From Rhodeus uyekii (lineage: Eukaryota; Chordata; Actinopteri; Cypriniformes; Acheilognathidae): a DNA stretch of 64,000 bases. Positions 1-9,766 of the stretch are shown here, piece after piece. The position numbers and the translations under genes are program-made. Every line of letters starts with the position of its first letter. Positions within the stretch are counted from its first letter, which is position 1. The notes under the pieces were generated by a model, which worked only from the letters and a program-made list of their open reading frames with translations, did no database searches and was not told the DNA's origin. The stretch lies in assembly GCA_037043235.1 (NCBI GenBank), contig JAWRVZ010000602.1, positions 62,001-126,000 of the forward strand, written 5' to 3'.

Positions 1-47
1 CCGGAACAGAAACAATAGGTGCCTTCGCACCTTCGGTGCTTGGCCCC
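1..47 (+). repeat. F1 tail, cut by window start
   Basis: This is the end of an F1 tail belonging to a unit left of the window. It uses the CTTC version of the first loop (GGTGC-CTTC-GCACC), followed by the constant hairpin GCACCTTCGGTGC and the terminal CCCC. A TAA run leads into the first head. Confidence 0.85.
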
Positions 48-58
48 TAATAATAATA

Positions 59-1879
59 AATATAGCTGCTAGCAGCCATCACGGGGCCAAGCGCAAGGAG
101 GGCATTAAATGTCATGCCGACATGGCTGGCATCATCAGACCAACGGCAGTAAGAATCTAAAGACATTTCAATATGACTTAAGTCTAAATGGCTGAAAAAT
201 CAACAATACGGTCTTTAGTAATTCGATTTAATGGTTTATCACATTCAACCAACAGGCAGCGCTGTAACCAAATTGTAGTGTCAATTCATGTGGTACATTG
301 AGAGTGTGGTGACATTGACACATGCAAAGTTTGCTTTCAATTGGGTAAACCATTGCTGACAGAGCACTGAAGTCATGTGTTTGTTAAACATAGCATCTTA
401 TAAGAAAAATCGAAATGGCAGACGCTCAAAATGGCCGATATGGGAAAATTTGGTATCACAGGACTCGGCATGACCCACTGGATCTAAAGACAGCAGTTTC
501 ATGATTTTTAGACAAAGCGTTCAGGAGTTATAATCAAAAATGTAATTTTTTAATATCTCCTGACCACTAGGAGGCAGAGCGCCAAAACTCTGCAGGTGGC
601 CTCAGACCATGATTGACATAACACACACCTAGTTTGGTCAGAAAACGCTAATGCGTTGCAGAGATAAAGCCTCAATTTCATTTTTGCAACCATTACGTCG
701 GATTCTTTCGCGAGTTATTCGTAAACGGTTTGACATATCAACTTTCTTTGGATAACTTTTTGTCACGATGGTCTGGAGATGATGTGGTTTAATTTTGGTG
801 AAAATTGGACAAACGGTCTGGGAGGAGTTCGAAAAAGTAGGTTTTTAAAGAAAAACAACATGGTGGACAAGAAGTTTGGCCGACTATGACAAATTTGGTA
901 TCTGTGTTCTCGGTTTGACCCAAGGAACGTATAAAGATAATTTGTTTTACCATAGGTTAACGCACTCAAAAGTTATTAGCATATTTGTAAATTTGGTTAT
1001 AATTTTTGACCACAAGGGGGTCCTGCCTCGAAACTTTTTGAGTCGTATCAAGGTTAGGTGCCGAAGACACATATTGAGTTTCGTAACGATATGCCAATAT
1101 CTTTGTTAAATATAGCAATTTATGACAATTTTCAAAATGGCCGACGCTCAAAATGGCCGATATGGGAAAATTTGGTATCGCACGACTTGGCATGATGCAC
1201 TGAATCTAAAGAGACCAGTTTTATTATTTTTGGCCAAAGCGTTCAGAAGTTATAAGCAAATATTTCACTTTTTCATATCTCCTGACCACTAGGGGGCACA
1301 GCGCCAAAACTCTGCAGGTAGCCTCAGACCATGATTGACATAACACACACCTAGTTTGGTCCGAAAACGCTAATGCGTTGCGGAGATAAAGCCTCAATTT
1401 CATTTTTGCGACCAGTACGTCAGATTCTTTCGCGAGTTATTCGTAAACGGTTTGACATATCAACTTTCTTTGGATAACTTTTTGTCCACATTGTCTGGAG
1501 ATGATGTGGTTCAATTTTCGTTGAAATCGGAAAAACGGCCTAGGAGGAGTTCGAAAAAGTAGGTTTTTCATAAAATTCAAAATGGCGGGAAAAATTTCAT
1601 GACGGAAAATGACGTCATAGGGTGCAATTGAATCGTCTTGAGCCAAGGAATCAGTGGACATAAGAATTTTGTTTCTAGGTCATACGGTTCAAAAGTTATT
1701 TACGTAAACGTGAGTGCAACTTTGGACCGTTGGTGGCGCTATAGAGATTGAGTTAGAGACTTCAATTTTGCTATGGTCAATGATTGGACTGTCCTTTATG
1801 AGTGTGCCAACTTTTTTTCATTTTCCCGTTTACGGTTCTATGGGCTGCCATAGACTTCAATGGCAGAAGAAGAATAATA
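59..1879 (+). repeat. F1 unit 1, long A type, no tail
   Basis: The A-type head has the perfect 12-bp palindrome GCTGCTAGCAGC. Site starts are M1 249, D 563 (altered to CCACTAGGAGGC), M3 1010 (altered to AAGGGGGTCCTG), D 1286, CRE 1610 and M5 1730. The two D blocks are copies of each other about 720 bp apart. The unit ends in GAAGAATAATAA directly joined to the next head. No protein-coding potential is visible. Confidence 0.9.
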
Positions 1880-3370
1880 AATATAGCTGCAAGCAGCAAT
1901 GACGGGGCCAAGCACAAACAGGGCATTGACGTGGCCGGCAGCATAAGAGCAATTGAAGTAATCAACAACTAAATGCATTTTAATATGATTTTAGGCTAAA
2001 TGGCTGAAAAATCATTAATACAGACACTGTAATTTGAATGAAAAGTTTAGCGCTTTGGACCAATAGTTGGCGCTGTGTCCAAATTGTTAGAATTGGGTCC
2101 GAGTAATGTGACAATGAAATCTGAAAAGTTTGGTGTTATTTGGACAAAACATTACTGACTTAAAGCATTACGATTTTGGTGAAAATCAGACAAACGGTCT
2201 AGGAGGAGTTTGAAAAAGTAGGTTTTTGAATGAAACAACATGGCGGATATGAAATTTAGGCAAACTATGTCAAATTTGGTATCTGTGTTCTCGGTGTGAC
2301 CCAAGGAACATATTAAGATCATTTGTTTTAAAATAGCTTAATGTAATCAAAAGTTATTAGCATTTTAGGAAATTGTGTTATAACTTTTGACCACAAGGTG
2401 GCGCTGCCCCGAAACTTTTGGTGTAGGTTCAAATCAAGGTCCCAAAGACACATACTGAGTTTCGTAATGATACGCCAATGCGTTTGTAAAATATAGCATT
2501 TTACGACAAATTTCAACATGGCCGACGCCCAAAATGGCCGATATAAGAAAATTTGGTATCACACGACTCAGCATGATGCCCTGAATCTAAAGAGACTAGT
2601 TTTATGATTTTTGACCAAAGTGTTCAGAAGTTATAAGCAAAAAAGTCAATTTTTTATATCTCCTGACCACTAGGGGGCAGTGCGCCAAAACTCTGCAGGT
2701 AGCCTCAGATTATGACTACTATGACACACACCAATTTTGGTCTGAATATGCAAATGCGTTGCGGAGATATAGCCTCAAGTTCATTTTTGCGGCAAATTCG
2801 TCGAACTCTTTCGCATGTTTATCAAAAACTGTTTGACCAATCAACTTGATTCTCATAACTTTTTGTCTCCATAGTCTGAAGATGATGTGGTTCAATTTTT
2901 GTGAGAATCAGACAAACGGCCTAGGAGGAGTTCGACAAAGTAGGTTTTTCATAAAATTCAAAATTGCGGAAAAATTTTCATGACGGAAAATGACGTCATA
3001 GGGTGCAATCGAATCGGCTTGAGCCAAGGAATCAGTGGACAAAGGAATTTTGTTTCTAGCCCTTATGGTTCAAGAGTTATTAGCATAAATGTAAGTGTAA
3101 CTTTGGACAGTTGGTGGCGCTAGAGGGATTGAGGTAGAGACTCCAAAATTGGTGTGGTCAATGATTGGACTGTCCTCTATGTGTGTGCCAAATTTCATCA
3201 TTTTCCTGCATACGGTTCTATGGGCTGCCATTGACTTCTGGGTGGAAGAAGAATAATAATAAGAACGAGAACGATTACAATAGGTGCCTCCGCACCTTCG
3301 GTGCTTGGCCCCTAATAAGAACCGGAACAAAAACAATAGGTGCCTCCGCACCTTCGGTGCTTGGCCCCTA
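1880..3370 (+). repeat. F1 unit 2, B type, internal deletion, two tails
   Basis: The B head (GCTGCAAGCAGC, then GGGGCCAAGCAC) is an exact 12-bp inverted match to the tail end. Sites are D' 2060, M3 2391, D 2667, CRE 2991 and M5 3111. D' to M3 is 331 bp instead of 445, so about 114 bp is missing near 2170 compared with units 6, 8 and 12. Confidence 0.9.
3261..3368 (+). repeat. F1 tail cluster, two copies
   Basis: The first copy has the lead AACGAGAACGATTACAAT and the second has CCGGAACAAAAACAAT. Both keep hairpin GCACCTTCGGTGC. Two different leads side by side show that the cluster is not a simple local slip duplication. Confidence 0.9.
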
Positions 3371-4465
3371 AATATAGCTGCTAGCAGCCATCACGGGGCC
3401 AAGCACAAGGAGGGCATTAAATGTCATGCCGACATGACTGGCATCATCAGACCAACGGCAGTAAAAATCTAAAGACATTTCAATATGGCTTAAGTCTAAA
3501 TGGCTGAAAAACCAACAATACGGTCTTTAGCAATTCGATTTAATGGTTTATCGCATTCAACCAACAGGCAGCGCTGTAACCAAATTGTAGTGTGTGGTAC
3601 ATTGAGAGTGTGGTGACATTGACACATGCAAAGTTTGCTTTCAATTGGGTAAACCATTGCTGACAGAGCACTAAAGTCATGTGTTTGTTAAACATAGCAT
3701 CTTATAAGAAAAATCGAAATGGCAGACGCTCAAAATGGCCGATATGGGAATATTTGGTATCATAGGACTCGGCATGACCCACTGGATCTAAAGAGACCAG
3801 TTTCATGATTTTTGGCCAAAGGGTTCAGAAGTTATAATCAAAAATGTCAGTTTTGTTATATCTCCTGACCACTAGGGGGCAGAGCGCCAAAACTCTGCAG
3901 GTAGCCTCAAACCATGATTGACATAACATACACCTAGTTTGGTCAGAAAACGCTAATGCGTTGCGGAGATAAAGCCTCAATTTCATTTTGGCGACTTTTA
4001 CCTCAGATCCTTTCACAAGTTATTCGTAAACGGTTTGACGAATCAACTTTGTTTATATATCGTTTTGTCCACATTGTCAGGAGATGATGTGGTTCAATTT
4101 TCGTGAACATCGGACGAACGGCCTAGGAGGAGTTCGACAAAGTAGGTTTTTCATAAAATTCAAAATGGCGGGAAAATTTTCATGACGGAAAATGACGTCA
4201 TAGGGTGCAATCGAATCGTCTTGAGCCAAGGAATCAGTGGACAAAAGAATTTTGTTTCTAGGACATACGGTTCAAAAGTTATTTACGTAAACGTGAGTGC
4301 AACTTTGGACAGTTGGTGGCGGTAGAGAGATTGAGTTAGAGACTTCAATTTTGCTATGGTCAATGATTAGACTCTCGTTTATGAGTGTGCCAACTTTTTT
4401 TCATTTTCCCGCTTACGGTTCTATGGGCTGTCATAGACTTCAATGGCAGAAGAAGAATAATAATA
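3371..4465 (+). repeat. F1 unit 3, short A type
   Basis: Sites are M1 3561, D 3869, CRE 4193 and M5 4313 (altered to GGTGGCGGTAG). One 720-bp cell is absent relative to unit 1. The text after M1 reads GTAGTGTGTGGTAC, a 9-bp-shorter version shared with units 14, 18, 20, 29, 31 and 41. The head carries AAGCACAAGG, not the usual AAGCGCAAGG of A heads. There is no tail. Confidence 0.9.
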
Positions 4466-4969
4466 AATATAGCTGCAAGCAGCCATGACGGGGCCAAGCA
4501 TTAGGAGGGCATTAAATGTTATGCCGACATGGCTGGCAGCATCAGACCAACAGCAGTAAGCATCTAAAGACATACCAATATGACTTCAGTCTAAATGGCT
4601 GAAAAATCATCAATACGGTCTTTAGCAATTCAATGTAATGGTTTATCACGTTCGATAACTCAGCGCTGTAACCAAACTGATGTGTCAAATCATGTGGTAT
4701 ATCCAGAGTGAGGTGACAATGACACATGCAAAGTTTGGTGTCAATAGGGTAAAGCATTGCTGACATCCAGCTTTAAAGTCATGTGTTTGTTAAGCATAGC
4801 ATTTCATGACAAAATTCTAAATAGCTGACGCTGAAAATGGCCGATATGGGAAAATTTGGTATCGCACGACTCGGCATGATGCCCTGAATCTAAAGACAGC
4901 AGTTTCATGATTTTTGGACAAAGCATTCAGGAGTTATAATCAAAAATGTCAGTATTTTATATCTCCTGA

Positions 4970-4983
4970 CCACTAGGGGGCAG
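4970..4983 (+). promoter_or_regulatory. D site, CTCF-like motif
   Basis: CCACTAGGGGGCAG fits the vertebrate CTCF core CCASYAGRKGGCRS at every position, with TGA in front. Binding is inferred from motif similarity only. It is the first of two D sites in the reference unit. Confidence 0.6.
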
Positions 4984-5261
4984 AGCGCCAAAACTCTGCA
5001 GGTAGCCTCAGATCATGATTGACATGACACACAGAAAGTTTGGTCAGAATACGCTAATGCGTTGCGGAGATATAGCCTCGCTTTATTTGGTGGCCATTTG
5101 GTCAAATTTGTTCGCAATTTTATCGAAACCTGTTTGACGAATCAACTTTATTTTAATAACTTTTTGTCAGCATGGTCTGAAGATGTTATGATTCAATTTT
5201 GGTGAAAATTGGACAAACGGTGTGGGAGGAGTTCGAAAAAGTAGGTTTTTAAAGAAAAACA

Positions 5262-5271
5262 ACATGGCGGA
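5262..5271 (+). promoter_or_regulatory. YY1-like motif
   Basis: ACATGGCGGA resembles the YY1 core AANATGGCGG. Similar words (AAAATGGCCG, AAAATGGCGG) recur near 5538, 5554 and 5983 in this unit and at equivalent places in other units. The motif is short, so function is uncertain. Confidence 0.35.
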
Positions 5272-5413
5272 CAGGAAGTTTGGCCGACTATGACAAATTT
5301 GGTATCTGTGTTCTCGGTTTGACCCAAGGAACGTATAAAGACAACTTATTTTACCATAGGTTAACGTGTTCAAAAGTTATTAGCATTTTTGCAAATTTGT
5401 TTATAACTTTTGA

Positions 5414-5429
5414 CCACAAGGTGGCGCTG
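5414..5429 (+). promoter_or_regulatory. M3 site, CTCF-like motif
   Basis: CCACAAGGTGGCGCTG differs from the CTCF core at one position (A at the Y). It lies 444 bp after the first D site and 276 bp before the second. Confidence 0.55.
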
Positions 5430-5689
5430 CCTCGAAACTTTTTGTGTTGTATCAGGCCCAGATGCCGAAGACACATATCGAGTTTCGTAACGATACACCA
5501 ATGTGTTTGTTAAATATAGCAATTTATGACAAAATTCAAAATGGCCGACCCTCAAAATGGCCGATATGGGAAAATTTGGTATTGCACGACTCGGCATGAT
5601 GCCCTGAATCTAACGAGACCAGTTTTATGATTTTTGATCGAAGCGTTCAGAAGTTATAAGCAAATATTTCACTTTTTCATATCTCCAGA

Positions 5690-5703
5690 CCACTAGGGGG
5701 CAG
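5690..5703 (+). promoter_or_regulatory. D site, CTCF-like motif (second)
   Basis: CCACTAGGGGGCAG again, in the second copy of the 720-bp cell. The text before it is CTCCAGA, where most units have CTCCTGA. Confidence 0.6.
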
Positions 5704-6013
5704 AGCGCCAAATCTCCGCAGGTAGCCTCAGACCATCATTGCCATAACACACACCAAGTTTGGTCAGAATACGCTAATGCGTTGCAGAGATAAAGCCTCG
5801 CTTTCATTTCTGCGGCCATTTTGTCGAATTCATTCGCAAGTTATTCGTAAACGGTTTGACAAATAAACTTTCTTTTAATAACTTTTTGTACGCATAGTCT
5901 GGAGATGATGTGGTTCAATTTTCGTGAAAATCGGACAAACGGCCTAGGAGGAGTTCGAAAAAGTAGGTTTTTCGTAAAATTCAAAATGGCGGGAAAATTT
6001 TCATGACGGAAAA

Positions 6014-6021
6014 TGACGTCA
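6014..6021 (+). promoter_or_regulatory. CRE-like palindrome TGACGTCA
   Basis: This is a full CREB/ATF consensus palindrome, 324 bp after the second D site. The same octamer is found in every F1 unit whose 3' half is in the window. It may be functional or simply inherited with the repeat. Confidence 0.5.
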
Positions 6022-6133
6022 TAGGGTGCAATCGAATCGTCTTGAGCCAAGGAATTAGTGGACGAAAGAATTTTGTTTCTAGGACATACGGTTCAAGAGT
6101 TATTTACGTAAACGTGAGTGCAACTTTGGACAG

Positions 6134-6146
6134 TTGGTGGCGCTAG
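6134..6146 (+). promoter_or_regulatory. M5 site, CTCF-like motif
   Basis: The word is TTGGTGGCGCTAG. Aligned on GGTGGCG it matches M3 and the text before it (CAAGAGTTATTTACGTAA) aligns with the text before M3, so the two are copies within the unit. It fits the CTCF core with about two mismatches. Confidence 0.45.
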
Positions 6147-6318
6147 AGACATTGAGTTAGAGACTTCAAATTTGCTATGGTCAATGATTGGCTTGTCCTC
6201 TATCAGTGTGCCAAATTTTATCATTTTCCCGCAAACGGTTCTATGGCCTTACATAGACTTCCATGGCGGAAGAAGAAGAAGAAGAAGAAGAAGAAGAAGA
6301 AGATGAATAATAATAATA

Positions 6319-6370
6319 AAGAACCGGAACAATTACAATAGGTGCCTCCGCACCTTCGGTGCTTGGCCCC
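6319..6370 (+). repeat. F1 tail, single
   Basis: Lead CCGGAACAATTACAATAGG is the form closest to the F2 tail lead (both share AACAATTACAATAGG). The hairpin and GTGCTTGGCCCC end are intact. Confidence 0.9.
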
Positions 6371-6375
6371 TAATA

Positions 6376-8264
6376 AATATAGCTGCTAGCAGCCATCACG
6401 GGGCCAAGCGCAAGGAGGGCATTAAATGTCATGCCGACATGGCTGGCATCATCAGACCAACGGCAGTAAGAATCTAAAGACATTTCAATATGACTTAAGT
6501 CTAAATGGCTGAAAAATCAACAATACAGTCTTTAGCAATTCGATTTAATGGTTTATCACATTCAACCAACAGGCAGCGCTCTAACCAAATTGTAGTGTCA
6601 ATTCATGTGGTACATTGAGAGTGTGGTGACATTGACACATGCAAAGTTTGCTTTCAATTGGGTAAACCATTGCTGACAGAGCACTAAAGTCATGTGTTTG
6701 TTAAACATAGCATCTTATAAGAAAAATCGAAATGGCAGACGCTCAAAATGGCCGATATGGGAAAATTTGGTATCACAGGACTCGGCATGACCCACTGGAT
6801 CTAAAGACAGCAGTTTCATGATTTTTAGACAAAGCGTTCAGGAGTTATAATCAAAAATGTCAGTTTTTTAATATCTCCTGACCACTAGGGGTCAGAGCGC
6901 CAAAACTCTGCAGGTCGCCTCAGACCATGATTGACATAACACACACCTATTTTGGTCAGAATACGCTAATGAGTTACGGAGATATAGCCTCGCTTTCAAT
7001 TCTATGGCCATTGTGTTGAATTCTTTCGCGAGTTATTCGAAAACGGTTTGGCGAATCAACTTTCTTTATATAACTTTTTGTCATGATGGTCTGGAGATGA
7101 TGTGGTTTAATTTTGGTGAAAATTGGACAAACGGTCTGGGAGGAGTTCGAAAAAGTAGGTTTTTAAAGAAAAACAACATGGTGGACACGAAGTTTGGCCG
7201 ACTATGACAAATTTGGTATCTGTGTTCTCGGTTTCACCCAAGGAACGTATAAAGATAATTTGTTTTACCATAGGTTAACGTACTCAAAAGTTATTAGCAT
7301 ATTTGTAAATTTGGTTATAACTTTTGACCACAAGGTGGTGCTGCCTCGAAACTTTTTGAGTCGTATCAAGGTTAGGTGCCGAAGACACATATTGAGTTTC
7401 GTAACGATACGCCAATATTTTTGTTAAATATAGCAATTTATGACAAAATTCAAAATGGCCGACGCTCAAAATGGCCGATATGGGAAAATTTGGTATCGCA
7501 CGACTCGGCATGATGCACTGAATCTAAAGAGACCAGTTTTATTATTTTTGGCCAAAGCGTTCAGAAGTTATAAGCAAATATTTAACTTTTTCATATCTCC
7601 TGACCACTAGAGGGCACAGCGCCAAAACTCAGCAGGTAGCCTCAGACCATGATTGACATAACACACACCTAGTTTGGTCAGAAAACGCTAATGCGTTGCG
7701 GAGGTAAAGCCTCAAATTCATTTTTGCGACCATTACGTCGGATTCTTTCGCGAGTTATTCGTAAACGGTTTGACATATCAACTTTCTTTGGATAACTTTT
7801 TGTCCACATTGTCTGGAGATGATGTGGTTCAATTTTCGTTGAAATCGGAAAAACGGCCTAGGAGGAGTTCGAAAAAGTAGGTTTTTCATAAAATTCAAAA
7901 TGGCGGGAAAAATTTAATGACGGAAAATGACGTCATAGGGTGCAATCGAATCGTCTTGAGCCAAGGAATCAGAGGACATAAGAATTTTGTTTCTAGGTCA
8001 TACGGTTCAAAAGTTATTAGCATAAACGTGAGAGCAACTTTGGACAGTTGGTGGCGCTAGAGATATTGAGTTAGAGACTCCAATTTTGCTATGGCCAATG
8101 TTTGGACTATCCTTAATGAGTGTGCCAACTTTCATCATTTTCCCGCATACGGTTCTATGGGCTGCCATAGACTTTCATGGCGGAAGAAGAAGAAGATGAA
8201 GAATAATAATAAGAACCGGAACAGAAACAATAGGTGCCTCCGCACCTTCGGTGCTTGGCCCCTA
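6376..8264 (+). repeat. F1 unit 5, long A type, one tail
   Basis: Sites are D 6882 (altered to CCACTAGGGGTC), M3 7328 (GGTGGTGCTG, CpG lost), D 7604 (CCACTAGAGGGC, still consensus), CRE 7928 and M5 8048. The 3' end has both GAA and AAT runs before the tail. Confidence 0.9.
8211..8262 (+). repeat. F1 tail, single
   Basis: Lead CCGGAACAGAAACAAT. Hairpin GCACCTTCGGTGC lies at 8242-8254. GTGCTTGGCCCC at 8251-8262 is the exact reverse complement of GGGGCCAAGCAC in the next head (8289-8300). Confidence 0.9.
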
Positions 8265-9766
8265 AATATAGCTGCAAGCAGCAATGACGGGGCCAAGCAC
8301 AAACAGGGCATTGACGTGGCCAGCAGCATAAGAGCAATTGAAGAAAATCAACAACTAAATGCATTTTAATATGATTTTAGGCTAAATGGCTGAAAAATCA
8401 TTAATACAGACACTGTAATTTGAATGAAAAGTTTAGCGCTTTGGACCAATAGTTGGCGTTGTGTCCAAATTGTTAGAATTGGGTCCGAGTAATGTGACAA
8501 TGAAATCTGCAAAGTTTGGTGTTATTTGGACAAAACATTACTGACTTAAAGCATTAAAGTCATTTTGTCATCACTACCTCAAATTTGTAATTGCGGTATA
8601 CGAAAACGGTTTTGTCTATCGACACGAAATCCATAACTTTTTGTCAGCACAGTCTGAAGATGATACGATTCGATTTTGGTGAAAATCGGACAAACGGTCT
8701 AGGAGGAGTTTGAAAAAGTAGGTTTTTGAATGAAACAACATGGCGGATATGAAATTTAGGCAAACTATGTCAAATTTGGTATCTGTGTTCTCGGTGTGAC
8801 CCAAGGAACATATTAAGATCATTTGTTTTAAAATAGCTTAATGTAATCAAAAGTTATTAGCATTTTAGGAAATTGTGTTATAACTTTTGACCACAAGGTG
8901 GCGCTGCCCCGAAACTTTTGGTGTAGGTTCAAATCAAGGTCCCAAAGACACATACTGAGATTCGTAATGATACGCCAATGCGTTTGTAAAATATAGCATT
9001 TTACGACAAATTTCAAAATGGCCGACGCCCAAAATGGCCGATATAAGAAAATTTGGTATCGCACGACTCAGCATGATGCCCTGAATCTAAAGAGACCAGT
9101 TTTATGATTTTTGACCAAAGTGTTTAGAAGTTATAAGCAAAAAAGTCAATTTTTTATATCTCCTGACCACTAGGGGGCAGTGCGCCAAAACTCTGCAGGT
9201 AGCCTCAGATTATGACTACTATGACACACACCAATTTTGGTCTGAATACGCAAATGCGTTGCGGAGATATAGCCTCAAGTTCATTTTTGCGGCAAATTCG
9301 TCGAACTCTTTCGCAAGTTTATCAAAAACGGAATGACCAATCAACTTGATTCTCATAACTTTTTGTCTTCATAGTCTGGAGATGATGTGGTTCAATTTTC
9401 GTGAAAATCGGACCAACGGCCTGGGAGGAGTTCGAAAAAGTAGGTTTTTCATAAAATTCAAAATTGCGGAAAAATTTTCATGACGGAAAATGACGTCATA
9501 GGGTGCAATCGAATCGGCTTGAGCCAAGGAATCAGTGGACAAAGGAATTTTGTTTCTAGCCCTTATGGTTCAAGAGTTATTAGCATAAATGTAAGTGTAA
9601 CTTTGGACAGTTGGTGGCGCTAGAGGGATTGAGGTAGAGACTCCAAAATTGGTGTGGTCAATGATTGGACTGTCCTCTATGTGTGTGCCAAATTTCATCA
9701 TTTTCCCGCTTACGGTTCTATGGGCTGCCATTGACTTGTGTTGGAAGAAGAAGAAGAATAATAATA
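8265..9766 (+). repeat. F1 unit 6, B type, no tail
   Basis: Sites are D' 8446 (GTTGGCGTTG), M3 8891, D 9167, CRE 9491 and M5 9611. D' to M3 is 445 bp, the D-to-M spacing, so the B head is joined to the internal repeat at a different phase from the A head. Confidence 0.9.

Larger units (their letters stand above)
4466..6375 (+). repeat. F1 unit 4, long C type, one tail (reference unit)
   Basis: The C head has GCTGCAAGCAGC followed by CATGACGGGGCC. The full M-D-M-D-M order is present: M1 about 4663 (weak), D 4970, M3 5414, D 5690, CRE 6014, M5 6134. The body is almost identical to unit 7, 5301 bp downstream. A GAA run occupies 6269-6303, then an AAT run and one tail. Confidence 0.92.

Noticed and set aside
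249..264. M1 (CCAACAGGCAGCGCTG) as a CTCF-like site equal to D and M3
   Set aside because: It has about three mismatches, including inside the GGC core, so I use it only as a positional landmark.
5950..5975. GAGTTCGAAAAAG as a Pol III B box (tRNA-derived SINE)
   Set aside because: It resembles GTTCGANNC but lacks the final C, and I found no A box at a proper distance. No tRNA or 5S-like structure was seen.
6118..6306. A frame ending in a long run of arginines (GRRRRRRRR)
   Set aside because: This is translation of the GAA/AGA microsatellite at 6269-6303. Its length varies between twin units, so it is not a basic protein domain.
8242..8262. The tail hairpin as an intrinsic transcription terminator
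   Set aside because: There is no T run after the stem, and the setting is a eukaryotic repeat. A terminal signal of a mobile element fits better.
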